Of a stretch of 64,000 nt of DNA, positions 16,112-25,044 are shown in pieces; position 1 is the first letter of the stretch; each line of letters begins with the position of its first letter. A program made the position numbers and the translations under genes. This stretch comes from MGML01 sp034416335. Lineage in GTDB: Bacteria > Chloroflexota > Dehalococcoidia > Dehalococcoidales > UBA2162. Under the pieces are notes generated by a model. That model was given only the letters and a program-made list of their open reading frames with translations. It did not search any database and was not told the DNA's origin. The DNA lies in NCBI GenBank assembly GCA_034416335.1, contig DAOULV010000010.1, forward strand, positions 1-64,000. Reading direction: 5' to 3'.

Positions 16112-17362
16112 TTATAAATTGTTAGGTCCTGTTATTTCTCCTGCTATTGCACTTGCCATAGCAACCGCCGGATTGGCAAGATAGACCTCGGATTTCGTGT
16201 GACCCATCCTGCCGACGAAGTTTCGGTTGGTAGTTGATATACATTTCTCCCCTTCGGCCAGGACACCCATGTGTCCGCCGAGGCAGGGCCCGCAGGTGGG
16301 TGTGCTTACGGCGGCTCCGGCCCGGACGAATTTTTCGATTATTCCTTCTTTTAAAGCATCGAGATATACCTGTTGTGTCCCGGGTAATATTATACAGCGA
16401 ACTCCGGAGTGTACCTTTTTGTCCTTAAGGACCTCGGCGGCCAGCCTCAAGTCCTCGATACGGCCGTTGGTACAGCTTCCGATTACTGCCTGGTCTATCT
16501 TTATACCCTTTACCTGGCTGACCGGTTTCGCATTGGACGGAAGGTGAGGCAGAGATACCTGCGGTTCGAGTGACGAGACATCGTACTCGATTACCTTTTC
16601 ATACTCGGCATCGTCATCCGGCTCGTAGACGGTATATTCCCTTTTCGCCCTCAGTTTTAGATAAGCAGAAGTCTTGCCGTCTACCTTGAATATCCCGGCT
16701 TTCGCTCCCGCTTCGATAGCCATATTTGACATCGTGAAGCGACCGTCCATCGGCAGGCTGTTAATTGCCTGTCCGGTGAATTCCATTGCCGAATAAAGGG
16801 CGCCGTCAACTCCTATATCGCCGATGGTGTACAGTATCAGGTCCTTACCGCCTACCCACTTGCTCAGGTTTCCGTTGTAAACGAACTTGATAGTGGAAGG
16901 AACCTTCATCCAGATATATCCGGTCGCCATCGCCGACGCTATGTCGGTCGAACCCATTCCGGTTGAAAACGCACCGACTGCGCCGTAGGTACAGGTATGC
17001 GAGTCGGCTCCGATAACAACATCGCCGGGCAGGACTATCCCCTGTTCGGGTAGCAGTACATGCTCGATCCCCATCTCACCGACGTCGTAGCATTTTATAC
17101 CCTGCTCGATGCAGAAATCTCTCATAAACTTAGCCTGTTCGGCGGAAAGAATGTCCTTGTTGGGCACGAAATGGTCGGCGACCATCACTATCTTCGAAGG
17201 ATCGAATACTTTGTCGACTCCGATTTTCCTGAATTCCTTGATAGCGATTGGTGCCGTAATATCGTTCGCCAGTACGACGTCGACTGCGGCATTGATGAAT
17301 TCGCCCGGACTGACACTGCCCTTACCCGAATGAGCGGCCAATATTTTTTCAACTAATGTCAC
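16112..17362 (-). CDS. leuC: 3-isopropylmalate dehydratase large subunit
   Basis: 416 residues, the shorter LeuC type that pairs with short LeuD. [4Fe-4S] cysteines occur in VIGSCTNGRIEDL and the C-terminal TPTCGPCLGGHMG. Substrate motifs GADSHTCTYGAVGAFSTGMG and NMAIEAGAKAG are present. GTG start with GAGGT upstream. It also serves the citramalate branch. It follows leuA by about 80 bases and is separated from leuD by the two inserted genes. Confidence 0.96.
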   Translation of the reverse strand: MTLVEKILAAHSGKGSVSPGEFINAAVDVVLANDITAPIAIKEFRKIGVDKVFDPSKIVMVADHFVPNKDILSAEQAKFMRDFCIEQGIKCYDVGEMGIEHVLLPEQGIVLPGDVVIGADSHTCTYGAVGAFSTGMGSTDIASAMATGYIWMKVPSTIKFVYNGNLSKWVGGKDLILYTIGDIGVDGALYSAMEFTGQAINSLPMDGRFTMSNMAIEAGAKAGIFKVDGKTSAYLKLRAKREYTVYEPDDDAEYEKVIEYDVSSLEPQVSLPHLPSNAKPVSQVKGIKIDQAVIGSCTNGRIEDLRLAAEVLKDKKVHSGVRCIILPGTQQVYLDALKEGIIEKFVRAGAAVSTPTCGPCLGGHMGVLAEGEKCISTTNRNFVGRMGHTKSEVYLANPAVAMASAIAGEITGPNNL

Positions 17363-17443
17363 TTTTTTACCTCACAATATTCTTTTAAAACTGGAAATGG
17401 TATACATGTTATTAATCGTGTGCCCTTAAACTGCCGACAGTGC

Positions 17444-18961
17444 CTAAGAGGTCCTGGTTGCGGCAAGGAGGCGGTTCAGCGCGTTAATGTAGGCTCTTGC
17501 ACTGGCGACGATTATGTCCGTATCGGCACCTCGTCCCGTATACGATATACCGTTGCTTTCAATCCTGATAAGCACCTCGCCGATGGCGTCGATGCCTTCC
17601 GTTACAGACTTAACGCTGAACTCGGTGAGTTTATTAGGTACGCCGACAAGACGGTTGATTGCCTTGTATACCGCGTCGACAGGACCTGTCCCCAGGGCGG
17701 CGTCTTCTATTACGCTTTCGTCGGGTGTTATTAGTCTCACCGCTGCCGTAGGCATTCCTTTATCTCCGCAGGTCACCTGTATGCGCTTAAGGTGGTAATC
17801 TTCCGTTACCGTGCGTTTTTCTTCCGCCAGCAGCGACTCGATATCCCTGTCGGTAATCTCTTTCTTCTTTTCAGCCAGCTCTTTAAAGGCGGCAAATGCC
17901 TGGGTGAACTCTTCCTGGGACAGGTTGTAACCCAGCTCGGCCAGCCTTTCCCTGAACGCGTGCCTGCCGCTGAGTTTACCCAGTACCAGGCTGCTGGCAG
18001 GAATACCGACCGTCTGCGGCTCGATTATTTCGTAGGTTATAGGCATCTTGATTACACCATCCTGGTGGATACCGGATTCATGCCTGAAGGCATTCCCGCC
18101 GACAATTGCCTTGTTCGGCTGAACAGGGAATCCGGTCAGATCGCTGACAAGCCGGCTGGTCTTATATATCTGAGTCGTATCGATTCCTGTTTCCAGGTCG
18201 TAGAAGTCGTGGCGTGTCTTGATAGCCATAACGATTTCTTCCAGCGAAGCATTGCCGGCTCTTTCACCGATACCGTTTATAGTACACTCTGCCTGTCTTG
18301 CCCCTCGCCTGATAGCTTCCAGGCTGTTGGCTACCGCCATTCCCAGGTCATTATGACAGTGTACGCTTATTATCGCTTTATCAATATTGGAAACATTATT
18401 GAATATTCCCTCGATAAGATTGCCGAATTCACCGGGCATGGCGTAGCCGACCGTATCAGGAATATTAACGGTTGTGGCCCCGGCTTCTATAACCGCTTCC
18501 AGCATCTGGTAGATATATTCCGGCTCGGCACGGCTGGCATCCATCGGAGAAAATTCCACGTTCTGCAGGTACCCTTTTGCCCTGATAACACCGGTCCTGG
18601 CCATTTCCAGTATCTCGTCCCGGCTTTTCTTCAACTGGTGCATAATATGAATATCGGATGCCGAAAGAAAAACATGTATCCGGGGATCGGCCGCTTCCTT
18701 AACGGCTTCCCATGCTTTGTCTATATCGTCGGGAAGCGCGCGCGCCAGACCGCAGACAGTAGAATTACGGACTTCCTTGGAAATTAATGCGACTGCTTCC
18801 AGTTCGGTTTTTGAATTAACAGGCATTCCGGCTTCGATAACGTCGACACCCAGTTTTTCCAGTTGTTTCGCTATTTCAACTTTTTCCTGGATATTCAGGG
18901 TGGCTCCTGCTGCCTGTTCACCGTCTCTTAATGTAGTATCGAATATTATTACTTTATCCAT
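17444..18961 (-). CDS. leuA: 2-isopropylmalate synthase
   Basis: 505 residues. It condenses 2-oxoisovalerate with acetyl-CoA, the first leucine step. The HMGL-like barrel begins IFDTTLRDGEQAAGA; metal motifs are SVHCHNDLGMAVANS and CTINGIGERAGNAS. The linker domain has GKLSGRHAFRERL, and the C-terminal LeuA dimer domain (about 385-500) gives leucine feedback control. Compared with CimA 4 kb away it keeps the GEQ form near the start. AGGAG lies 7 bases before the ATG. A structured 175-base leader precedes it. Confidence 0.95.
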   Translation of the reverse strand: MDKVIIFDTTLRDGEQAAGATLNIQEKVEIAKQLEKLGVDVIEAGMPVNSKTELEAVALISKEVRNSTVCGLARALPDDIDKAWEAVKEAADPRIHVFLSASDIHIMHQLKKSRDEILEMARTGVIRAKGYLQNVEFSPMDASRAEPEYIYQMLEAVIEAGATTVNIPDTVGYAMPGEFGNLIEGIFNNVSNIDKAIISVHCHNDLGMAVANSLEAIRRGARQAECTINGIGERAGNASLEEIVMAIKTRHDFYDLETGIDTTQIYKTSRLVSDLTGFPVQPNKAIVGGNAFRHESGIHQDGVIKMPITYEIIEPQTVGIPASSLVLGKLSGRHAFRERLAELGYNLSQEEFTQAFAAFKELAEKKKEITDRDIESLLAEEKRTVTEDYHLKRIQVTCGDKGMPTAAVRLITPDESVIEDAALGTGPVDAVYKAINRLVGVPNKLTEFSVKSVTEGIDAIGEVLIRIESNGISYTGRGADTDIIVASARAYINALNRLLAATRTS

Positions 18962-19136
18962 TATTGTCTCCTGGGAGAAACTTCATTTTATGTCCCCTGT
19001 CGGGACAGGTCTCCTTCCTTAAATTTTGTGTAAACGGATGTATCCCCTCTCTTGTTCCAGAGAGGGGCTGGTAAGGATGAGCTTGTTCCTCCCAGCGAGT
19101 TTCATATCAATATATGGATACATATTGTCCTGTTTT
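18962..19136 (-). promoter_or_regulatory. Structured leader of leuA with a small ORF
   Basis: Between uspA and leuA. It holds a 34-codon frame (19019-19123, ATG with AGGA upstream, 5 Leu and 4 Ile codons, none in tandem). An 8-bp stem CCCCTCTC/GAGAGGGG (19044-19067) falls inside that frame. Two mutually exclusive hairpins at 18991-19009 (TGTCCC/GGGACA or CCTGTC/GACAGG) lie just before the leuA start. No U-tract follows, so it is not an obvious attenuator, and I see no clear promoter. It may be a post-transcriptional control region. Confidence 0.4.
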
Positions 19137-20096
19137 TTAATCTTTCTCTTTTTCTTTATCTTTGTCCCTGGGTTTGACCATGAATATAGGGCAGGTAACT
19201 CCGTTGAGCAGGTTCGCGGCAACGCTTCCGTAAACCAGTCTGCTTAATCCGGAGCGCCCGTGACTTGCTATTACTATCATTGTATAAGGATTACTGTTGG
19301 CAAAGTTAATTATTTCATCGTTAGATTTACCCTCAACAACGACGGATTTTACATTTATATTCTTCGCTTTCAATTGTTCCTCTATTTTGTCGAGGTATTC
19401 TATCGAGGACTTTTTCCTTCTCACCTCTTCCTGCTGCATAAACTCTCCCCAGTTCAGGGATACACCGGAGAGCTCGGGACCATAATAAGACGGAATACTC
19501 GGTGTTTCCGAAACCCTTAGCAAAACTACTTCCAGGGCTTCTTCGCCTTTCTGTTTCGCCAGTGTTTCGGCGTGAGGCAGCACCTCCTCCGCCAGTTCCG
19601 AGCCGTCCAGCGGGACCAGGAGCGTCTTGCTTGGCCATTCATCGTAGGGTACATCAGGTGTATGGTCGGCCCTTACAAGCCAGACAGGAATTTTCGAGGC
19701 GCTGAGGACTTTGCTGGCTACACTGCCTATACTCCAGCGTCGAAGTCCTGAATGACCCCTCGTTGCCATCAGAATCAGGTCGAATTCATTTTCTTCCGCG
19801 TACTTTAATATCTCGTCGGGGGGATACCCTTCTATTATCTCACCCCTGGCTTTTACAGGTTCGGCTGCCTGTTCGATACCCGTATTTTGCTGAACTTCTC
19901 TCGCCTGGCGCTTTACAATCTCGGCGGCACGTTTGATGTATGCCTGTTGCATAGGATTAAAGTTTTTAGATGACTGAGAAGCCACGTGCAGCAGGGTAAC
20001 ATCGATATCCAGCCTTCCGGCAAGTTCCTTCGCGTAAGTAAAAACAACTTCCGCCAGTTCCGAACCATCCAGTGGGACCAGCATACGATGATACAT
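19137..20096 (-). CDS. Tandem universal stress protein
   Basis: 319 residues, two UspA domains. Each has the ATP-binding pattern: domain 1 MLVPLDGSELAE and RGHSGLRRWSIGSVASKV; domain 2 LLVPLDGSELAEEV and HGRSGLSRLVYGSVAANLL. The C-terminus is a charged tail of Asp/Lys/Glu repeats. Its role in stress or nucleotide sensing is not defined by sequence. It lies between ilvH and the leuA leader, a place often held by ilvC in related clusters, and probably shares the ilv transcript. Confidence 0.93.
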   Translation of the reverse strand: MYHRMLVPLDGSELAEVVFTYAKELAGRLDIDVTLLHVASQSSKNFNPMQQAYIKRAAEIVKRQAREVQQNTGIEQAAEPVKARGEIIEGYPPDEILKYAEENEFDLILMATRGHSGLRRWSIGSVASKVLSASKIPVWLVRADHTPDVPYDEWPSKTLLVPLDGSELAEEVLPHAETLAKQKGEEALEVVLLRVSETPSIPSYYGPELSGVSLNWGEFMQQEEVRRKKSSIEYLDKIEEQLKAKNINVKSVVVEGKSNDEIINFANSNPYTMIVIASHGRSGLSRLVYGSVAANLLNGVTCPIFMVKPRDKDKEKEKD

Positions 20097-20162
20097 ATAA
20101 AGCCTCCTGATATTTTATCTGATAATACTTCAGAAAACTGCCGAAATCAATATTTGCCGATA

Positions 20163-20711
20163 TTAATCTATTCTCTTCTTTTTGGTACGTGTGCCTGCTG
20201 AACTTTTATCGCCCTGAAGCGGACTGAGCAACCCTCTGGTCATGGCAATCCTGCCGGTTCTGGCCAGTTCCCTGATTCCAAAGCCCTGAAGTAAAATCAG
20301 CAGTGAGTTTATTTTATCTTCGTCTCCGGTTACTTCTACCGTAAGTGAATCCGAACCTACGTCGACGATATTCGCCCTGAATATATCGACAATCTGCATA
20401 ATCTCGCTGCGGGTGGTTGACGTTGTTTTCACCTTTATAAGAGCGAGTTCCCTGCTGATTGTATCTTCATCACTGAGTTCTACTACTCTCACGACGTCGA
20501 CAACCTTGTCCAGCTGTTTCCTTACCTGTTCCACGGAGGTAGTCGTTCCGTCGACGACTATCGTCGTTCGCGAGATGTTCGGCAATTCACTTCGTCCCAC
20601 CGCGATACTCTCGATATTAAAGCTCCTGCGCCGGAAGAGACTCGCCATCCTGTTCAGGACACCGGGTTTATCTTCAACAAGCGCTATAAGCGTATGTTTT
20701 GTAGGTGCCAT
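20163..20711 (-). CDS. ilvH: Acetolactate synthase small (regulatory) subunit
   Basis: 182 residues. An N-terminal ACT domain (LIALVEDKPGVLNRMASLFRR, 8-28) binds valine for feedback inhibition. A second ALS_ss_C domain (about 85-160) contains LALIKVKTTSTTRSEI and GDEDKINSLL. The C-terminus is longer and basic (TRTKKKRID). It follows ilvB by 16 bases, with which it forms the holoenzyme. Confidence 0.95.
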   Translation of the reverse strand: MAPTKHTLIALVEDKPGVLNRMASLFRRRSFNIESIAVGRSELPNISRTTIVVDGTTTSVEQVRKQLDKVVDVVRVVELSDEDTISRELALIKVKTTSTTRSEIMQIVDIFRANIVDVGSDSLTVEVTGDEDKINSLLILLQGFGIRELARTGRIAMTRGLLSPLQGDKSSAGTRTKKKRID

Positions 20712-20727
20712 ACCGTCACCCCTTCTC

Positions 20728-22452
20728 CTACATATTACGTGTCTTTATTTTACCGGCATCCGCGGCTACTTTAGCCGCTTCACGCGGTTCTTCGACCATG
20801 GCGTTAATATCTTCGCCGGGAGGAACCATCGGGTAAACATTTTCTTCGGCTTCCACCCTGAAATCAATCAGGAACGGCCCGTCTTCAGCCATCGCTTTTT
20901 CGATAGCCGGGATAACGTCCACCTTATTTTTTACACAGGTTCCCGCGATACCATAGGCTTCCGCTATCTTAACAAAGTTCGGACCGCTGAGAGGCGTGGC
21001 TACGTATCTTTTCTCGTAGAACAGTTCCTGCCACTGCCTTACCATTCCTAGGAATCCGTTGTTAAGTATCGCTATTTTTACCGCTATCCTCTCCTGTGCT
21101 ATCGTTGCCAGCTCCTGAAGTGTCATCTGGAAGCTTCCGTCGCCGTCGATGCACCATACGGTTTCATCGGGACACCCGATCTTGGCTCCGACAGCCGCCG
21201 GCAGCCCGAATCCCATCGTGCCCAGTCCGCCAGAAGAGACGAACGTATTTGGTCTATCATAATAAAAATGCTGGGCAGCCCACATCTGGTTTTGTCCGAC
21301 ACCGGTTGTGACTATGGCGTTTCCCTCTGTAATATCGTATATCTTCCTCACGACGTATTGAGGCAGTATTCCTTCGCTTTCCCTTATTGCCGTCGAAGGG
21401 TGTTCTCTGCGCCAGTTGTCAAGCTGCTCGAACCATCCCAGATTCTGTCCGGGTTCTACCAGTTTATTAAGTTCATTCAGGATGACTTTCACGTCGCCCA
21501 CTATAGGTACGTCGACACGGACATTTTTTCCGATCTCCGCGGGGTCTATATCGATGTGTACTATCTTTGCTTTGGGAGCGAAGCTGCTTACCTTTGAGGT
21601 AACACGGTCATCGAATCGCATACCGACGGCTATAATAAGGTCGGCTTCGTTTATAGCCATATTCGCATAGGCCAGTCCGTGCATCCCCACCATCCCGAAA
21701 TTCAGTATGTGCGTTTCCGGGAAGCAGCCTATACCCAGCATTGTCGTTACCACCGGTATCTGCGCCGATTCGGCCAGCTGTTTCAGTTTCGCACTAGCGC
21801 CGGATATAAGTACTCCGCGTCCTGCGAGTATTACGGGCTGATTAGCCTCGTTGATAACTTTGGCAGCCTTCTTAATCTGGGCGGGATGACCTTGAAGCGT
21901 AGGCTTGTATCCGGCAATATTTATTTTTCCCGCCGGACTGTATTCTACCTCTTCGGCAAAGACGTCTTTCGGTACGTCGATTAACACGGGGCCGGGTCTG
22001 CCGGTCTTTGCCAGGTAGAATGCCTCGTGTACCGTCTGCGCCATCTGTGAAGCGCTTCGTACCAAATAGTTATGCTTCGTTATCGGCAGGGTTATACCGG
22101 TTATATCTACTTCCTGGAAAGCATCTTTACCGATAAAGGGTCTGGAAACCTGACCGGTGATTGCTACCATCGGGACCGAGTCAAGATGAGCGTTGGCTAT
22201 TCCGGTAACCAGGTTTGTCGCTCCGGGACCGGAAGTAGCAAAGCAGACCCCGACTTTCCCGGTGACACGGGCATACCCATCGGCAGCATGAGCAGCACCC
22301 TGCTCGTGCCGAACAAGGACATGATGAAGCTGAGGAAATTGAGGTAAAGTGTCGTAAAGCGGCAGAACCGCGCCGCCGAGGATGCCGAAAACAACCTCAA
22401 CTCCTTCTTTTATCATGCATTCACATATTATCTGGGCACCGGTCATTTTCAT
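20728..22452 (-). CDS. ilvB: Acetolactate synthase large (catalytic) subunit
   Basis: 574 residues, ThDP- and FAD-dependent. The catalytic Glu is in VLVRHEQGAAHAADGYAR. The FAD/central domain contains PVILAGRGVLISGA. The ThDP motif is GDGSFQMTLQELATIAQ...ILNNGFLGMVRQWQ. It makes acetolactate for Val/Leu and acetohydroxybutyrate for Ile. It sits between ilvD and ilvH in a transcript starting at the ilv attenuator. Confidence 0.97.
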   Translation of the reverse strand: MKMTGAQIICECMIKEGVEVVFGILGGAVLPLYDTLPQFPQLHHVLVRHEQGAAHAADGYARVTGKVGVCFATSGPGATNLVTGIANAHLDSVPMVAITGQVSRPFIGKDAFQEVDITGITLPITKHNYLVRSASQMAQTVHEAFYLAKTGRPGPVLIDVPKDVFAEEVEYSPAGKINIAGYKPTLQGHPAQIKKAAKVINEANQPVILAGRGVLISGASAKLKQLAESAQIPVVTTMLGIGCFPETHILNFGMVGMHGLAYANMAINEADLIIAVGMRFDDRVTSKVSSFAPKAKIVHIDIDPAEIGKNVRVDVPIVGDVKVILNELNKLVEPGQNLGWFEQLDNWRREHPSTAIRESEGILPQYVVRKIYDITEGNAIVTTGVGQNQMWAAQHFYYDRPNTFVSSGGLGTMGFGLPAAVGAKIGCPDETVWCIDGDGSFQMTLQELATIAQERIAVKIAILNNGFLGMVRQWQELFYEKRYVATPLSGPNFVKIAEAYGIAGTCVKNKVDVIPAIEKAMAEDGPFLIDFRVEAEENVYPMVPPGEDINAMVEEPREAAKVAADAGKIKTRNM

Positions 22453-22470
22453 TATTAGTAACCCCTCCTG

Positions 22471-24135
22471 TTATACAAACACCGCTCCTGTACTGGCTGA
22501 GGATACCTTTTCTATATATCTGCTGAGATAACCGGTTGTTATCCTCGGTTCGAACTCGGGCAATTCAGCCAGACGGTCGTTCATTTCTTTTTCACTCAGG
22601 TCTACATCCAGTGTACAGTTGTTTATATCTATCTTGATTGTATCTCCGTCCTTAACGGCAGCAATCGGCCCTCTTGCGGCTGCCTCCGGCGAAATATGAC
22701 CGATGGCCGCGCCCCGGCTGCCGCCGGAAAAACGCCCGTCGGTAAGCAGGGCTACTTCGCTGTCCAGTCCGGCACCGCTCAGCAGCGAAGTGGGAGTAAG
22801 CATCTCCCTCATTCCGGGGCCGCCTTTAGGCCCTTCGTACCGTATGACAATCACTTCTCCGGGCTTTATCTGGCTGTTCATAATAGCCGGCATGGATTCC
22901 TCTTCGGAATCGAATACCCTTGCCGGTCCCTGGTGAACCATCATCTCAGGCGCAACAGCCGCTCTCTTGACGACAGATCCTTCAGGAGCGAGATTACCGA
23001 ACAGAATGGCGATACCGCCAACCTCCGAATAAGGGTTGGATACCGGTCTGATAACGTTCCTGTCGACGATAACAGCCTCCTCCATTATTTGCGAGACCTT
23101 TTTCCCGGAAACAGTCGGAGCATCCTTTTTCATCTGTTTTTCCAGTTCCTTCATTACTCCGGGAATGCCACCTGCCCTGTCCAGATCTTCAATTCTTTGC
23201 ACTCCGGCGGGACTCAGCTTGCACAGGTGGGGTGTGTTCTGGCTGATTTCATTTACTTTCGCCAGGTCGAAATCTATCTTCGCTTCGTTGGCAACAGCCA
23301 TCAGGTGCAGTACGGAATTAGTGCTGCCGCCGAGAGCCATATCAACGCTGAACGCATTGTGAAGTGAATCTGCGGTGATTATATCCAGCGGTTTGATATC
23401 TTCCTTGACCAGTGTAATTACCTGTTCTCCGGCAGCTCGCGCCAGTTGGCGCCGTCTGCCGTCTACCGCCGGTATTGTGCCGTTGCCCGGAAGGCCCATT
23501 CCCATTGCCTCCGTGGCGCAGTTCATCGTATTTGCGGTGAACATTCCGGCGCAGCTTCCGCATCCCGGACAGGCAATCGCTTCGAGTTCCAGTAATTCTT
23601 CTTCGGTCATCTGACCGCTGGTCACCTTGCCGACCGACTCGAAAACCGTGATAAGGTCGACTTTCTCGAATTTTCCGTCTTTATATTGCTGACCGGCAAG
23701 CATTGGACCGCCGCTGATAAATATCGAAGGAATATTCATCCTTACGGCAGCCATTAACATACCGGGGATGATTTTATCGCAGTTAGGTATGAACACCAGA
23801 CCGTCGAACTGATGTGCTTCAGCCATAATTTCTATCGAATCGGCTATTAATTCCCGACTGGGAAGACTGTACTTCATACCAGGATGATTCATCGCTATTC
23901 CGTCACAGACTGCTACAGTATTGAATTCGAAAGAAATACCACCTCCTGCCGATACTCCGGTTTTAACCTCTTTGGCTATTTCCCGCAGGTGCATATGACC
24001 CGGCACAATTTCGGTAAAGCTGTTTACCACTCCTATCATCGGTTTACCGGTGTCTGCCCTGCTCCACCCAAGGGCGTAAAGAAGTGAACGGTGCGGTGCT
24101 CTTTCAATACCTTTTGTAACTGCGTCGCTTCTCAT
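22471..24135 (-). CDS. ilvD: Dihydroxy-acid dehydratase
   Basis: 554 residues. Fe-S cluster cysteines occur in IPNCDKIIPGML and ACPGCGSCAGMFTANTMNC. Substrate and metal motifs are GGSTNSVLHL and TDGRFSGGSRGAAIGHISPEA. It catalyses the last common step of Val and Ile synthesis and is oxygen-labile. It is the first structural gene behind the leader-peptide attenuator (24168-24303), so it is directly under that control. Confidence 0.97.
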   Translation of the reverse strand: MRSDAVTKGIERAPHRSLLYALGWSRADTGKPMIGVVNSFTEIVPGHMHLREIAKEVKTGVSAGGGISFEFNTVAVCDGIAMNHPGMKYSLPSRELIADSIEIMAEAHQFDGLVFIPNCDKIIPGMLMAAVRMNIPSIFISGGPMLAGQQYKDGKFEKVDLITVFESVGKVTSGQMTEEELLELEAIACPGCGSCAGMFTANTMNCATEAMGMGLPGNGTIPAVDGRRRQLARAAGEQVITLVKEDIKPLDIITADSLHNAFSVDMALGGSTNSVLHLMAVANEAKIDFDLAKVNEISQNTPHLCKLSPAGVQRIEDLDRAGGIPGVMKELEKQMKKDAPTVSGKKVSQIMEEAVIVDRNVIRPVSNPYSEVGGIAILFGNLAPEGSVVKRAAVAPEMMVHQGPARVFDSEEESMPAIMNSQIKPGEVIVIRYEGPKGGPGMREMLTPTSLLSGAGLDSEVALLTDGRFSGGSRGAAIGHISPEAAARGPIAAVKDGDTIKIDINNCTLDVDLSEKEMNDRLAELPEFEPRITTGYLSRYIEKVSSASTGAVFV

Positions 24136-24167
24136 TTTATTTCCTTATAATCCAGCTTTTTTATCTA

Positions 24168-24194
24168 TAAAAAATGCCGTCCCGTGGGGACGGC
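24168..24194 (-). terminator. ilv attenuator terminator hairpin
   Basis: Minus-strand stem GCCGTCCC/GGGACGGC (24187-24194 with 24176-24183), 3-base loop, followed by ATTTTTTA. It lies about 30 bases upstream of ilvD and downstream of the leader peptide, so it can only act as an attenuator for the operon. Confidence 0.88.
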
Positions 24195-24215
24195 TTTGCT
24201 GATCCTTCCCACAGG
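24181..24215 (-). promoter_or_regulatory. ilv antiterminator pairing
   Basis: On the minus strand CCTGTGGG (24215-24208) can pair over 8 bp, with one G-U, with CCCACGGG (24188-24181). The second strand overlaps the 5' arm and loop of the terminator, so the two structures exclude each other. The first strand begins 6 bases after the leader stop codon, so a ribosome at the stop would cover it. Confidence 0.75.
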
Positions 24216-24220
24216 CCGGT

Positions 24221-24265
24221 TTATGGATAAATAACGAGTACTAAAATAATCTGGTTGTTTTTCAT
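24221..24265 (-). CDS. ilvL: ilv leader peptide (attenuation)
   Basis: A 14-residue frame, MKNNQIILVLVIYP, ending TAA. Seven consecutive residues, Ile-Ile-Leu-Val-Leu-Val-Ile, are the end products of the operon downstream. This is the hallmark of ribosome-mediated attenuation as in E. coli ilvGMEDA. Stalling in the run would leave the antiterminator free to form; reaching the stop would mask it and allow the terminator. There is no ribosome binding site, and the predicted transcript start is about 3 bases before the ATG, so translation is probably leaderless. The symbol is used by analogy. Confidence 0.82.
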   Translation of the reverse strand: MKNNQIILVLVIYP

Positions 24266-24274
24266 CGTGCTGTA

Positions 24275-24303
24275 AGCGTATCACAGCAGTAATTTATTGT
24301 CAA
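24275..24303 (-). promoter_or_regulatory. Promoter of the ilv operon
   Basis: Minus-strand consensus -35 TTGACA (24303-24298), 17-bp spacer, weaker -10 TACGCT (24280-24275). It places transcription start at about 24268, immediately before the leader-peptide ATG. Confidence 0.7.
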
Positions 24304-24323
24304 GCACGACTCACCGTGGAATA

Positions 24324-25043
24324 TTATTCCACCAGCTCGGAGATAGCTACAACCGTTCTGTCCGGGTAAATACTTGCGGTTTCCGGTAATCCTTCGTTCT
24401 TCCAGTCTACCCATACGGAAAAAATACCGACTGCCTGCGCTCCGCCAATATCACGATTGAGATCGTCACCTATCATCCAGGCATTTTCAGGAATCGTATC
24501 GAGACGATTAAGAACGTGTTCGAATACTGCTCTATCGGGCTTTCCCGCGCCGAATTCACCCTCGACCAGGATATAATCGAAATACTGCGCCAGCCGGAAT
24601 CTTTCGATTTTATTACGCTGGAATTCCGAACTACCATTGGTAAGTAATGCCGTCTTTAGTCCCTGATTCCTGAAATACTGAAGTGTTTTAATAGCATCAG
24701 GAAAGAGAGCAGTCTTTTTTTCTTTAGTTATTGTATATGAATCTGCAATCTCATAAGCTATGTCAGTTTCGTGGATTCCAAGATAGGAGAATGCAAGTGC
24801 GACGACTTCCCTGCGAGCTTTAACAAGATCGAGGCGTCCAGTACGGTGACGTTCATCGTCACTCCAGTACCAATTACCCGCTTTATAGATATTCTCAAGT
24901 AGTAGTTGTTTATCGGCACCATGAATCCGTGGAGCGTGTTTATCGCAAAGCTCCCGCCATAGTTTTTCGGTAAGGCTACCGCTTGATACTATCGTATCGT
25001 CCAGGTCGAAAAGAATGGCTTCGGGTAGCACCTGTCCAGCCAC
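24324..25043 (-). CDS. HAD-superfamily hydrolase
   Basis: 239 residues. HAD motifs in order: I FDLDDTIVSSG (nucleophile Asp, about residue 13), a helical cap (residues 25-95), II LLTNGSSE, III the Lys in GEFGAGKPD, IV GDDLNRDIGGAQ. This layout matches the YjjG/pyrimidine-nucleotidase-like or phosphoglycolate-phosphatase-like group; the substrate cannot be told. The GTG start follows the rpiB stop by one base, so rpiB, which is transcribed first, is coupled to it. Confidence 0.88.
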   Translation of the reverse strand: MAGQVLPEAILFDLDDTIVSSGSLTEKLWRELCDKHAPRIHGADKQLLLENIYKAGNWYWSDDERHRTGRLDLVKARREVVALAFSYLGIHETDIAYEIADSYTITKEKKTALFPDAIKTLQYFRNQGLKTALLTNGSSEFQRNKIERFRLAQYFDYILVEGEFGAGKPDRAVFEHVLNRLDTIPENAWMIGDDLNRDIGGAQAVGIFSVWVDWKNEGLPETASIYPDRTVVAISELVE

Positions 25044-25044
25044 T

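Noticed and set aside
17792..18787. 331-codon plus-strand frame opposite leuA
   Set aside because: Antisense to a well-conserved gene, no family motifs; a codon-bias shadow of leuA.
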